Shown here: positions 1-12,565 of the stretch, piece after piece
How positions within the stretch are numbered: position 1 is the stretch's first letter
Layout of the letters: every line of letters starts with the position of its first letter
DNA from: Pogonophryne albipinna
Taxonomy: Eukaryota; Chordata; Actinopteri; Perciformes; Artedidraconidae
Reading direction: 5' to 3'
Assembly (NCBI GenBank): GCA_028583405.1
Contig: CM053249.1
Span: forward strand, 39,089,259-39,153,258
DNA length: 64,000 nucleotides
The notes under the pieces: generated by a model
Database searches by the model: none
The model's input: the letters and a program-made list of their open reading frames with translations, nothing else
Told to the model about the DNA's origin: nothing
Translations under genes and position numbers: made by a program

Positions 1-640
1 TCCTGTCCGTCAAAATGACGGGCAGTGAAAAAGTCTAGCGCAACCTCTGGTCGCGATAATCGATAAATTGACTTATCGTACGATAAATACAAATGGACTC
101 GATAAATTGCCGTTTACATAAGGATGTGACCAGCATTTTAGCTAGGAGCGCTGTGGCTGCCAGGCGCGCTGTGGCTGCAGGCCACGTGCGCTGTGAGGGG
201 CGGGGCTGACACACAGCCAGGTCAGGACACTCCGCGTGCACGTGCAGCAGTGTAGCAGCCAAATTAATAATATAGCGACAAGCGGGAGAAAACGTGTGAC
301 TTACTCGCGGGGAATTTAAAGTGAAATGGAATTGGTTACAAAACCTAACTACTAGGGGTGTAACGGTACACGTACCCGTACCGAAATTATTCGGTAGGGG
401 CCCTTCGGTTGTAGGTAAGTGTACCGAACGAATATAACGTTAAACGTAAAAAATTGAGAACGTGAACAACTTCTTGGAAGTAATCTCAGGTGCTGCGTCG
501 CAGCATTCAGAGTAATTTGCTCACATTGTGTTCAACGCGTCATAGAGCGAGCAAGTCATTTCATTGGACGAGTGGCATGCTATGAGAGCTGGTCAGAGGG
601 ATGCGTTCAAATGTAGTCAGTAATTTGAGGAACTGTCGAA

Positions 641-1122
641 ATGGCGAACGCAGATAAAGTTGAGCTCGAAAATCCTCCAGCATCATTGAAGTCTCCGGTT
701 TAGGAACATTTTGGTTTTGCAGTTACGTACAAGGATGACGGACAAAGACAGGTGGACCGAACCAAAGCTGTTTGTCGGCATTGTTCAACTAACATTGGTT
801 ACGCGGCTGGCAATACATCAAACTTGCACACTCATTTGAAAAGGCATCACCCGAACGTGAATATCACCGGTACCAAAAGACTGAAGTGCAAACCCAACTC
901 CCGCTAGCATTTAAGCCTCCACCACTCGCAGAAAGTTCAGACCGAGCCAAAGCTATTACAAACGCCAAATATCCTTATGTTGCCATGTTCGCAAAGCGCT
1001 ACCTGTCTGTATCTGCTACTACCTCTATCCTTAGAGAGGGTGTTCTCCACAGCAGGAGACATTGTTAGTGCCAGCAGATCTGCCCTTTCGGCAAGCAATG
1101 TGGACAAGTTCATCTTTCTTTA
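641..1122 (+). pseudogene. Internally deleted BED/hATC transposase
   Basis: Starting at the ATG at 641, codon 21 is TAG in the context SPV-stop-EHFGF, where BED transposases have a tryptophan, so a TGG-to-TAG change is likely. The finger follows: VCRHC (cysteine codons at 773 and 782) and HLKRHHP near 840. A later frame reads AKRYLSVSATTS and then, after a small shift, FSTAGDIVSASRSALS, which matches the carboxy-terminal dimerisation region of hAT transposases. The catalytic core between the two ends is missing, with the junction near 930-990. The protein would be non-functional. Confidence 0.75.
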
Positions 1123-1167
1123 AAAAAACATGACAAGCAAGTCCTAATGTCAAACTGGCTGCTTAGG

Positions 1168-1450
1168 TACTAGTACAGTACAGTTCAAATACAGATTATT
1201 TCAGTTAATCGAAAAGCTGCACCTTAATGTTTATTTTATTATATTTTGTATTTATTTGAGTGAATATTCATAGTTTAATAATAATTAAAAACCCAAAACT
1301 AACAGTTTTTGTTTTGTGAGTACTAGTACAGTAAAGTTCAAATACAGATTATTTCAGTTCATCGAAATGCTGCACCTTAATGTTTATTTTATTATATTTT
1401 GTATGTATTTGAGTGAATACATTATTCACAGTTTAATAATAATAAAAAAA
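1168..1450. repeat. Two-copy tandem duplication in the hAT tail
   Basis: A segment of roughly 125 bases starting TACTAGTACAGTA at 1168 recurs at 1321 with about a dozen differences, giving an offset of 153 bases. It lies between the transposase remnant and the right terminus of the 353-1569 element. The divergence shows the duplication is older than a simple recent slippage event. Confidence 0.8.
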
Positions 1451-2942
1451 AAATATGTTATGTTTTGTGATAATTTGTTCTGCTGTACCGAAAACGTACC
1501 GAACCGAACCGTGACCTAAAAACCGAGGTACGTACCGAACCGAAATGTTTGTGAACCGTTACACCCCTACTAACTACACATCTCGATTCTCCGGTGTGGC
1601 AGTATTTTGGATTCAAGCCAAATCAACGAGGCGAACCTACAGACTTGAATGAGCCGGGCGGTGTGTCGCATTTGTTTAAAAAAGGTAGCGACAAAAGCAG
1701 GCAATACCACACATTTTAAACTACACCTAAAACACAACCACCCCATTCTGTTTTCCCAGCTGGTAGAAAACACGGCAGCTGGAGAGCCCCCACCTTCCCG
1801 ACAGTTTACAATCAAAGATGCATTTGCCCGACAATGCAAACATGTTGGTGTTCCTTGCTCGAAAACTTTGAAAAACAGATTTGGATATGGCCTGTTGAGG
1901 CATCTGGGTCTTTGTATGGACAGTGGACTGTACACGTGACTGTTGTTTTAAGGAGGGTTTGCTTGTGAGACACTGTATGCTCATATTTATTTATTTATTT
2001 ATTTATATATATATAGATAGATAGAGAGAGAGCTCTGTTTTCCAGCCTGACTCTATTTAATTTATTGTTTTGGTTGTGTGTGATTTAATTAATTTATTAT
2101 AATTTAATTAATTTGTTTTATTTATTATATATTTTAATATTATTTCACATTTCATTCGCATTTCATGTTCAATAAAAAGTTATGTTTGAGAGGATGTACT
2201 TGAATTATTATTATATATGATCAGACCCGGCGGCAGACATACGTCTCTGGGCGGGCATTTGATTTACCAGGACGGGCCCACCCCGAAACTTACATTTCCC
2301 GGGAAATCTCGAGATTTGTCAAGGGGGGGGGGGGTTTAGGTTGCCATAAGGCTGTTGACGGTCTTATTATAGACTACATCCATTGGTTGGTTTTGTGGCA
2401 CATTTGTAACGCTGTGCTAACTTGGGCAGCACGCAGGCAAACTTGAGCGCACACAGGGTGGAGAGGTGGAGTGAGGGAGAGCGATGGAGAGAAAGGGAGA
2501 GAGAGATTGAGAGAGGCAGAGAGCATGTGCAGCGGTCTGCTTGCGCACAGAGCAGCAGTTTGTGAGAGAGCCGGCTTGAGAGTAAATTTCTCTTCAAAAT
2601 ATAATTGATTGCCCACCTCTCTTGTCCCTGGCTGGCTTGCTAGCTCGTTGGTAACGTAACTGATGTCTTCTAATGTGCCTGCATCTGGCGCTGAGTTACC
2701 ATATTCCTGTGATATATGATAAAAGCCAAACTAACCTAGCAAGAGTAAACTGACAGGCTGCTGTGCCGCATCTCACTCAAAAACCCACACGACTCAACCC
2801 AGCGAGAAACCAGTCTCGCGTGCAGCCTTTCATTCAGAATTTCATCGCAAAATAAAAAAAATGATATTAAACTAATCTTTCAACATAAATACAAAAATAA
2901 ATATTAGGACAAAGTCCTACAAATAACAACAATAAACATAAT

Positions 2943-3876
2943 CAGTGGCGGCTCCAGAGTGTTTTTGTTGGGTAATCTATGGTAGGGCTAACCCATACAG
3001 TGCATGGTGGGGCTCAAGTCAGTATTTGCAATGTAATTACATACACGCTACCCTTGACAGTGAAACGCCACGCGTGAGGTTTAGATTATTTCCCCGTCTC
3101 AATCCAAATGGAACTGTATGAAATAAAAAGGCACATTTGTCTTGTAGTAAATAAAAAGGGCGACCTGGAGCCAATCCTGCTAATTTCCCCACAGGTGAAA
3201 GAGTTGACATGCTGAAAACCCAACCCCTGCAGGGGGGTCAGGGGGGATTCTCTCCCAGGAGATCTTTTGAAATACTAACATAAATACACATTCTGGTACT
3301 CTCTTGAGAAGAAAAATAAATACATCTATTACTACACGACATGCCATTTTAGTTTTTTGTTACTTTGTTCTGAAAGCTGAACCTGCTGCTCCTCACAGAG
3401 AGAAGAGGGAAGAGGCTGTGAATCACTTTACATTGTGGATAAGGGTGGATATCCCCCATTGTTCTGTGTGTCAAAATGAAAGACAGCCCACACACCTATC
3501 AATCATCAAACCGTGGGGTCTTATTTCATTACGTGTTGATTTCTATCAACACGTAATGCTGTATCGATGTATCAGGACTTCCTGCAACAACACCACGCCG
3601 TTATCGTGATTCTGATTGGCCAGAAGACATTATCAAAGATGTTCTATTGAGAAGACGATCACTACGTGACAAAAGTTTTCAAAACCGTTTCTGGTCTTCG
3701 GTATTTCCAGACAAGTGGCTACTGAAATCAATCTGACTAACTGCTGTCTGTGCAATTTACTCCGCGCGAGTTGGCGGACGTTATTTTGCTTACTTTAACA
3801 TCATGTTTCATGGTGGGGCTAAGCCATTTCTTGGTATGGCTGTAGCCTACCCCAGTATACCCTGGCGCCACCACTG
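2943..3876. mobile_element. Non-autonomous hAT (CAGTGGCGGCTCC family), innermost level
   Basis: It begins CAGTGGCGGCTCCA and ends with the imperfect inverse TGGCGCCACCACTG. The 8-bp duplication AACATAAT flanks it at 2935-2942 and 3877-3884. The related copy at 43699-44568 has a single uninterrupted AACATAAT (inverse at 43739-43746), so both boundaries are exact. It contains no coding frame I can support; the short open frame near 3304-3609 is not recognisable. Confidence 0.9.
3527..3558. repeat. Perfect 14-bp hairpin in the innermost hAT
   Basis: CATTACGTGTTGAT, a 4-base loop, then its exact inverse ATCAACACGTAATG. It is internal, not terminal, to the element at 2943-3876. Function unknown; such palindromes occur in non-autonomous transposons. 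Confidence 0.8.
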
Positions 3877-4507
3877 AACATAATAATAAAACAATTAAAA
3901 TGTTGTATTCAGCCCTGATTAAAACAGCGGGCCCAAATCCTGGATGGGCGGGCCCGGCCCCATGTGGCCCGCCCATGACGCCGGGTCTGTATATGATCAT
4001 TGTGTCAGTGGTCTAAAATGGTCTTACAACGGTGCCGACAATATTATCGTTTATCGCAATAATTTCCAGAAAAATGTATCGTCCAACTAAATTAATTATC
4101 GTGACAGGCCTAAGTATGGTGCAGTTTATTTTGCAAACTTAGGAAATTCACTTGTATGCAACTTATGTAGTAATAAGACGTTGCGAGTTGGAAAAGTGTT
4201 CTGCAATTTCTGAAGTAGGAAAGAAACTTTTCTGATGTGTCCGCAGTATAATTGAATCAATCTGAGTATCTGGTAATTAGGTTTCTCATTCTGTGTGCGC
4301 TCCAGAAAGAGGCATATGTCTCCCACCAGCTGATGGTTGTTGCTTGGCATATGGTCAACATATCTTTCTGTTTGGGTTGTGATTGAACTGCAAATGGACG
4401 ACGGCAAAAACGATCACATTTTTCTCAGCATTTTGGAATGTAGTAACGACACTGCTCACCTGAATTATAACTGCACTGGAATAAACTCACCGTTGACTTG
4501 AATTAAA

Positions 4508-4600
4508 TGTATTAGGTTAGTTGAAAGCAATAATAAGTTTAAATATTAAATTAAATAATAGGTCCAACTTAATATTATTGCTTTCAACTAACCTAATACA
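4508..4600. repeat. Long imperfect hairpin
   Basis: The left arm 4508-4539 (starting TGTATTAGGTTAGTTGAAAG) is repeated in inverse at 4566-4600, differing by a 3-base insertion. The spacer of 26 bases is AT-only apart from a few bases. No target duplication or terminal repeat of a known MITE family was recognised around it. Confidence 0.8.
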
Positions 4601-4739
4601 GTTGACATAATACATTGAATTAAAGTTTCAGTTTTTTGAACCATCAGGACATAGCAGGAGCAATGATCCTTCTTTTGTCCTTCACTTTCTCTGTCCTCTG
4701 TTGGGCTGTAATTGACATTCAGACTCACAGATGGATGTT

Positions 4740-5060
4740 CCTGATGCTGGCTCTCACTCCGCTGCTACACGTCCAGCTATCCGTTGAGCCTGAGACATGA
4801 GAAGAATCCCCCAGCTTTAAGGCCCCCGCTTCGCTGAGGCAATTACAGCCATCCCCCGGCCTGAGAAAGAGGGGGCCTCAGTCTGAGGATGGTAATTACA
4901 GTTTTCATACATGTGGCCCGCTCCCTTTTATAACGCTGCCACAACCTCGCAGGTTCAGCCAACCCAAACTCTTGTCTAATTAATTGGAATTGGCAATTTG
5001 CATAATTGAATATCTACACATTGTAATGCATTAAGCTACTGACATCAGCTTGTGTTTGCA
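4740..5060. promoter_or_regulatory. Candidate conserved non-coding element
   Basis: This stretch lacks repeat features and combines homeodomain-like TAATTA motifs, an octamer-like ATTTGCATAAT at about 4995, and balanced composition, as seen in enhancers within introns of neural genes. This is inference from appearance only; without cross-species alignment it remains weak. Confidence 0.2.
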
Positions 5061-6747
5061 GACCTATACTTTGTCAGGCTTTTGACTCTTTTGTGTACAG
5101 CTGCACACAAGTGTACCTGACATGAGTGTGAATGTGACCTGTCACCCTCACAACACAGAGATCCAACAGTCACAACATGTTTCAAAAAAAGTGCTTATTG
5201 ATGGGTTATACATACACTTCTCAGATAAGCCAAGAGAGCCCTGAATGTTATTCATAATGATAAACGGCTTGGTTAACATCATGATTCAATAATGCCACAG
5301 TATCCACAACAGTTGGAACCCCCACAATATTGAACTTTTTACTGGCGAGAAAGAAGTCAATCCAAATTAAAGTTATAATAGTAATAGTAGAAATTAAAAA
5401 AATCAACATGGTAAAAAATACAATCTGCCACGATGCTTACCAAATGAATGAATGAATCTGCAACTTGAGTTTGAGTTGCCGCACTGTGTTGAGATCTACA
5501 GTATCTGCTCATGATGAAGGTTTCCTACAAGGGAAACTCAGAGGCTCAGACATGATCAATAACTGAATTGGATTTAAATAGATTCAATTGTTTTTGAACA
5601 ATCCTCCACTCTCCACAAAACTTTGTTGCACGAACAATTGAGTAGTTTTGATCTGCCCACAGGCAACAGCGCATTTGCCCCAGTAAATTAAAGCCAACAT
5701 ATATAATCAATGTGTGCGAGAGTCTGCAGAGAGCGGCCTGGAAGAAACCCAACACTAGCAGCAGAAACCAGGCCTGCAGACAGCCTCACACACACACAAA
5801 CACACACACCCACCTAATATCAAACACATCACATTATAGCCATGTGCAGACAGGGCTTTAACGACTGACTGGAGGTCTGACTGTCACCTGATTGGTTGGC
5901 TGGCCGGCCAGCTGGGCCCACCTCAGAAAGTTATTCCCTCCAGAGGGAGAGTCAGCTGCCATCAGGAGCCGGCTGTTTGTGCTGCTACCTAACTCTCACT
6001 GTAATTAGACAGATTCAGGGCTGCCAATAGCACACACACTTACACACACAGACGCACACACACACACACGCTTGTCAGATGTCCGCATCTGCTTGATCAG
6101 GACTACTGGAAGAGGTTTTACAGCAGAAGAAAAAATGAGAGAAAAGCTGAGTAGAATCCCCCCTGGTGAGGCACAGATTGTCATTTGGAGCTTGTTTAAC
6201 AACCAAAATATGTTTAAAATCTTTAAAAGCACAACTCTTGTTGAACTCAGAGTTCCATTATAAAGACATAAATATCCATTTTTATCAAATACTCCACCTG
6301 ACGTGATGTTCACATTGCCGCTCTGCACACACATATGACTTCAAAGCTTGAGAACAAAAGCTGCAGAGCCCTGCATTCCCAAATGTGAGGAACTCCAGCA
6401 GGTTCACAGCGCTAATAGATTCCCTGTGCATTTAGCCTAAAAAGCACAAAAGACATCTAATCCTGTTTCATAAGCACTATTCATAAATGTGCAGGAAACG
6501 GAGGCAGCGAGGACTCCAAATAGTTTTTTTCCCTCTCCGGCTAAGTGATTAAATTCATTAAAATCTCTTCAAGTAATTGCAGCTCATCTATGGCACAGTT
6601 CATATTCAATTAATAGTGCTTTTTTTCATAACTGTGATTCCTTCAGTCCATCGCGCACGTCACCCCTCCATTAAATACAATTTCTCTTTCCAGGTCAATT
6701 AAATGTTCTTTAACTATTCATTAGCCACAATACAAGGCAGAACAAAA

Positions 6748-6750
<3 letters not shown>

Positions 6751-6789
<39 letters not shown>
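6751..6789. repeat. (TG)n microsatellite
   Basis: About 19 perfect TG dinucleotides. Nearby short CA-rich patches occur at 5790-5810 and 6030-6070. Confidence 0.95.
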
Positions 6790-6790
<1 letters not shown>

Positions 6791-9245
6791 CTCCGTAGCG
6801 TGTTTGGCCAAGGCTGACTGGCTGCCAAACAGCCAGAGACAGAGCGGATGAATCAGCCTGACAGGGTGATCCAGCCTGGTGTTCACGGGCTGACAGCTCA
6901 GGTGCTCAGAGAGATGGAGACACAACAGATTACATTTGGGCCACTGAGAGAGAGGGGGGGGGGGGAGAGGGGGAGTTAAAGCAAGAGAAGGAAGTACAAA
7001 ATGGCTTTTGGACTCTGGAAACTTTTCCCGGAGATAAAGCAGAACATTGGAGCCGGGTTTGTGTGGGTGGTTCTGTTCTGTCAGTGTGTAGTGGTAATCC
7101 AGAATGTGATGAGATGGGGATGGGGGGTTAGGGCGCAGTTAGTGAAACAGTCTGCTGTTGATATTGGTTAAATGTCTGCTAATGGAGTGGTTTCTAATCT
7201 GACCCAGGGCCCAGAAAGGGGAGTTAGTGAAGTCGGAAATAAAACGTTTATTTATTTTATTTCAATTCTAAGTTATTAGTGGCACGACTTAATAAAACTT
7301 GTTTTGATACATTTTCTTTCAATATTTTTTGTATAAATGTTTTCTTATTAAAATAGTAGTATCATCTGCACAGCAATGGTGTCTGAACGCAGATATGAGC
7401 TGAGGGACAAACAAGGTCATTCATCATCTTCTTACTAATATTGTCAATCTGACAATAAGATAGGACCCAATGATAGAAACAGCTCAAATGAAAGCCACAT
7501 TTAGCCTCTTTCCCAGAAGGCTAGCATGATGGCAGTATCCAGATTCATATGACCCACTGACACTATTTAAACATATACAAAGCTGAACCTGCCACACCAT
7601 GAACTCTTTTCTCCATTACATGGATTATGCCTTTAGTTACAAGTTAATACTTTGGACTTTCAGACTATTACTACAAAATATCAACACATGTTTGTGATAG
7701 CTGAGGCTGCACAGCTGTATTTAAGGGATTTCAAATGAACTCCAGCTATACCATCCGAACAATAAAATGATACAAAATGTACATTGATCTACTAATAATT
7801 ATGATACAATGATATGATCTACACATTGTGATATGGGACGTGATGTGGTATTTCACAGTTCTTTAAGTTTCTTTCATTGAAATCACTTTTACAGTGTAAG
7901 TAGTAATATTAATACTTTTTTAAAGTTATTTAAACTTAAAAGTATATTAAACCAAAATGTGTAGTTATGTGTAGTACGATATAGCGATATAAATCCAAGC
8001 TATTATTATTCTTATTATTATATTGGTTAAACTATGCTTTACCAATAAAACAAATCTCTTAATAGGAGAACAATAATAACACTTTGTTGCAACACAATAC
8101 AAATAATTCAGTTCCGCTACTCAGATTCAGGATGTATAACAGCAAGTACGATCCAATACCAGTTGGTACAAAACAGGAAGTAGAGTGTCACTCAGAGTGT
8201 TGGCTGACCCACCCCGCCCCCTGCCTCTGAAAGCAGTCTGTGACAGCAGCACACTCCTGCTGGAGTTTGGAGGGCACAATGATTGCTATCACGACTGCAG
8301 GAAGTCACTTGGCAAGAAAACAGAGTGTAGGTTGTTTTAGGTGTTTGAGAAAACAACCAAATGCTGGAGTAAGGACAATCTGAGCGTGGCATATCCATCA
8401 CAGATTCATCCAGAAGCATTTTCCTCCAGCAATGACATTGAGAATTGTCCTTTAATGTTTGCCTAAATAACACAGCCCTGTCTTTCCTGCTCTGTAAATA
8501 CAATTGAGGCACTGTGAGTGATGTCCCTTCACTGGACACACTGCGGGGGGGCTGCTCTCAAAGTGGAGTCTTTGGGGGAGCAGCGGGGGAGCCATGGCAT
8601 TGAGCAATTGTTAAAACACATTTTATTTCATGTAGCAATTATACTAACGAGAAAAAGCATGAATTACTATTTTAATCACAAGTTTCCTAACTAATTCTAT
8701 TAGATTCCGCAAATGTACAATGATTTTAAAATGTCATTGTAAATGACTTCTTATAATGTAAAATGTGATGAAGCAAAGGTCCTGGGGAACAACATGGGGC
8801 TATTCTGGGCCTGTGAGACGATCCCTGTGTACCAGAGATGTTCAACTGCACAAGGCTAACCCTGTGCTAACTGCTGGCATATAAACATCAACTAATCACA
8901 ACATTCATCTCACCATGCACTTCTGAAAGCAGCCCATCTGTGAAGGCTTCCCAATTAGCTGCCATCATATGGCACAGGATGGAAGAGAGGTCTACACGCT
9001 GTCCTTGGTACACTGCAGGACAATAATAAACGATATGCGTGGCTAATCTGCTGTTAGGCTGCAGGATTTCATCTGCAAAGCCCTTAAGATAAAGTCCAGG
9101 CTTTTCTTGAATCAGAACATTGTGCTCCTCTGAATAGGTCAAGTCTTTCGTATTGTATCTCAAGCCAAGTGTTCGTCAGACAAATAGCGCACATTGTGTG
9201 CCAAACCAAACAGCAGTCAGGAGCATGGATCAGGGAAACACACTA

Positions 9246-10407
<1,162 letters not shown>

Positions 10408-10487
<80 letters not shown>

Positions 10488-10510
10488 ACGCACACACACA
10501 CACACACACA
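10408..10510. repeat. (CA)n microsatellite
   Basis: About 100 bases of CA with a few CG interruptions near 10436 and 10478-10492. Its HTHTHT or VCVCVC translations are not genes. Confidence 0.95.
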
Positions 10511-10830
10511 GGCTTATCGCCCTCTATTCTAACAGCCAGTCTTTCGCTGAAGCCTAAAGCACAATTCTTCATTTAGCAACGCACTCTTATACGGAGATGA
10601 GTCACTGGAATGCAAATTCCACTGAGATTTTTCCAACAAGAGCAGAGATAATTTGAAATTTGAAAAGATGCAAATTCATGATGAATCAACAGGACGAGGA
10701 AACAACGGTGTGAAAACAAAAGATCTGGAGCCTTAGATTGAGTTTCTCATGGACAGGCTGTACAGAGAAAGCTCTGCTCAGATAAAAGCATGGCGTCAAG
10801 GGGAACATTCATATCTGCCTGAACATGGAA

Positions 10831-11890
10831 TTAGCTTGATTTGTTTCGTTCCAAAAGGGTAGCGTGGTCAGGCTGGGGAGAGTGTACATTTTCCAGATTT
10901 TTTATTTCCAGCTCCAATTCCTTAAGCCGTTGAACCGATTTCCTTTTCAGATATGAAAAGTGTTGAATGAGTCGACCTCTAATGACTGCCTTAAAAGCAT
11001 CCCACTCCACGGCTGTGTTTGAAACTGAGCCTTCATTATTCAGCCAATAATCCATTTTCTCGTTTTTTATCAATTCCAGGGACTGTCCATCTCGGAGTAG
11101 GGATGTATTAAATCTCCACCTAGTGGGTGGGGTTCTTGGCATTTGACCTAAACAAAACACTATCCCGACCGAAGCATGATCTGATATTAAGATGTTACCT
11201 ATGGACGTTTGTTCTGTAATAGAAATGAGTGACTTTGAGATAAGAAAATAGTCTATCCTTGAATAGGATGTATGTGGGTTGGAGTAAAAGGTATATTCCC
11301 TTTCCAACGGGTTGACAAATCTCCATACATCCACTAATCCCAACTCTTTTTCCATTGCGTCAATAGCTTTCTGAGCCCCTGAGGGTCGTATTATACCCCG
11401 CCTATAGGTTTTTATCAACTTGAGGGTCCCTAACTTTGTTAGTCCCTGCCTAATATTATATACGAGTTTCCGAATTGTCTTATAGTATTGCTGACGTCTA
11501 TAAAGAAACCTGGCAAGCCCGCTGTTGGGGCATATATATTCATAAAAGTACATCTAATACTATATAATTCAGTATCGATAGCTATCCATCTCCCCTCTCC
11601 ATCTGATTGTTGTTTAAGTATTTTAATTTTGAGATTCTTTCGTATCAAAATGGCAACTCCCCTCTGGCTAGAGGATCCAGCACTATAAAAAACCTTTCCT
11701 ACCCAGTCCCTTTGAAACAACAAAGAGTCTTCTTTTTTTTCCAGGTGGGTCTCCTGCAAGAAAGCCATATCCGTTTTTTTTTGTTTTTTTAAATACAGTA
11801 AAATCTTCTTCCTTTTAGTGGCTAGGTTTGCACCCTTAACATTTAATGATCACCAGATCACCCACTATCCATTTCCAAATGTATAGATAC
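10831..11890 (-). pseudogene. L1 ORF2 endonuclease domain, frameshifted
   Basis: The minus-strand reading near 11890 resembles the L1 ORF2 start (LNVKGANLATKRKKIL) and continues to AFLQETHL, a hallmark of apurinic-type LINE endonucleases. GVAILIRKN and the MNIYAP motif follow. The expected GGDFN metal-site motif is reduced to GRD and the frame changes there, consistent with a short deletion. In the next frame, SRIDYFLIS and the catalytic SDH (ILISDHASV) are intact. The endonuclease nicks target DNA to prime reverse transcription. This copy is dead through the frameshift and the absence of the polymerase. Confidence 0.75.
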
Positions 11891-11908
11891 CAAGATTATT
11901 TGACAAAC

Positions 11909-12441
11909 TAGGGCTGCACGATATATCGTGTCGTGACGATAATCGCGATATGCACATTCACATCGCAGGAAGTGCAATTTAAAAAAACAAAAACGTCATG
12001 TTACAATTCTTTTGCTGCTTGCTACAAAAGGACAACTCTCATGTCAGGGTTACTTGAGTGAGTGACATGCAGGCTCTGCATGCACAGCAAGCCACCAATC
12101 ACAATCAAATCTCCAAAGCAAACGGACCCTGTGATTAAAGGTCAAAACACTGAATAAAGTCGTTTTATGTGTTTTCCAGGGCAGTTTGGTGCTGCTAACC
12201 GAGCTAGCTCAGCTTGTTGCTCTGATAACTTAAGATCCAGACGTCCGTGACTAAAATCCTTCATCCGGTTAAATATAGTTAAAAAAATACCAATTATATA
12301 GCATTAAACTTCAAGAAAGAATGGTTTGGGGGGAAAAAAAACAGTCTTTTCTTCAAATCCTGTATGTTTTTATATCGCAATATATATCGCAGGGGAAGAA
12401 AATATCGCAATGTCAGTTTTTTCCAATATCGTGCAGCCCTA
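11909..12441. mobile_element. hAT MITE (TAGGGCTGCACGATAT family)
   Basis: Termini TAGGGCTGCACGATAT and inverse ATATCGTGCAGCCCTA. Exact 8-bp target duplication TGACAAAC at 11901-11908 and 12442-12449. The element is 533 bp, has no coding frame, and is inserted just upstream of the L1 ORF2 start. Confidence 0.92.
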
Positions 12442-12565
12442 TGACAAACTGCAACCAGAGCACACGTTAAGAGCTCCAGCCGTATTGAAACATTCCCCTG
12501 TAAGACGACAGACCTAAACACTGTTAGACAAAACACATAAATGACAAAAACTACGACTATGAGCC

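Larger units (their letters stand above)
353..1569 (+). mobile_element. hAT transposon, internally deleted, inside the outer hAT
   Basis: Termini read TAGGGGTGTAACGGT and its inverse ACCGTTACACCCCTA. The flanks are an exact 8-bp duplication CTAACTAC at 345-352 and 1570-1577, the standard hAT target duplication. Inside are the two ends of a BED/hAT transposase with the middle missing, then a tandemly duplicated AT-rich tail. At 1217 bp it is far shorter than an autonomous hAT (usually 3-5 kb), so it is a deletion derivative moved by a transposase supplied elsewhere. The same terminal sequence occurs on the element at 42056-45924. Confidence 0.9.
326..1939 (+). pseudogene. BED-finger hAT transposase remnant, split by a hAT insertion
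   Basis: An ATG at 326 opens a reading that continues, after removing the insertion 353-1569 and one copy of its target duplication, into sequence at 1578. There the frames give fragments resembling SPVWQYFGFKPN, then after a frameshift RAVCRICLKKV and HLKHNHP: a BED-type zinc finger with CxxC and a histidine pair. The reading breaks at least twice by frameshift, and the rest of the transposase (RNase H-like core and hAT dimerisation region) is absent. BED fingers bind DNA in hAT transposases; this copy cannot make an active enzyme. The open frame 1649-1939 is only its surviving middle. Confidence 0.65.
2222..3989. mobile_element. Non-autonomous hAT element, hosting another hAT
   Basis: Termini are CAGACCCGGCG and the inverse CGCCGGGTCTG. 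An exact 8-bp target duplication TATATGAT lies at 2214-2221 and 3990-3997. No transposase frame is visible. Its body, without the internal insertion 2943-3876, is present in inverted orientation at 43699-44568, which proves the family is repeated and gives the pre-insertion sequence. Confidence 0.88.
1..4112 (+). mobile_element. Outer hAT DNA transposon, left end off-window, hosting nested hATs
   Basis: The right end at about 4020-4112 reads inward as TAGGCCTGTCACGATAATT followed by ATCGT-rich subterminal sequence, a hAT-type terminus. The matching subterminal ATCGATAA-rich sequence is at 45-115, so the left terminus lies just before base 1. Between them are a BED zinc-finger coding remnant and two directly inserted hAT elements (353-1569 and 2222-3989). 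The target duplication of this outer element cannot be tested because the left flank is missing. Superfamily assignment is by terminus and BED finger. Confidence 0.6.

Noticed and set aside
8888..9163. Minus-strand frame just downstream of the CA10 exon as the next exon
   Set aside because: The translation does not resemble CA10 and no acceptor or donor pair fits.
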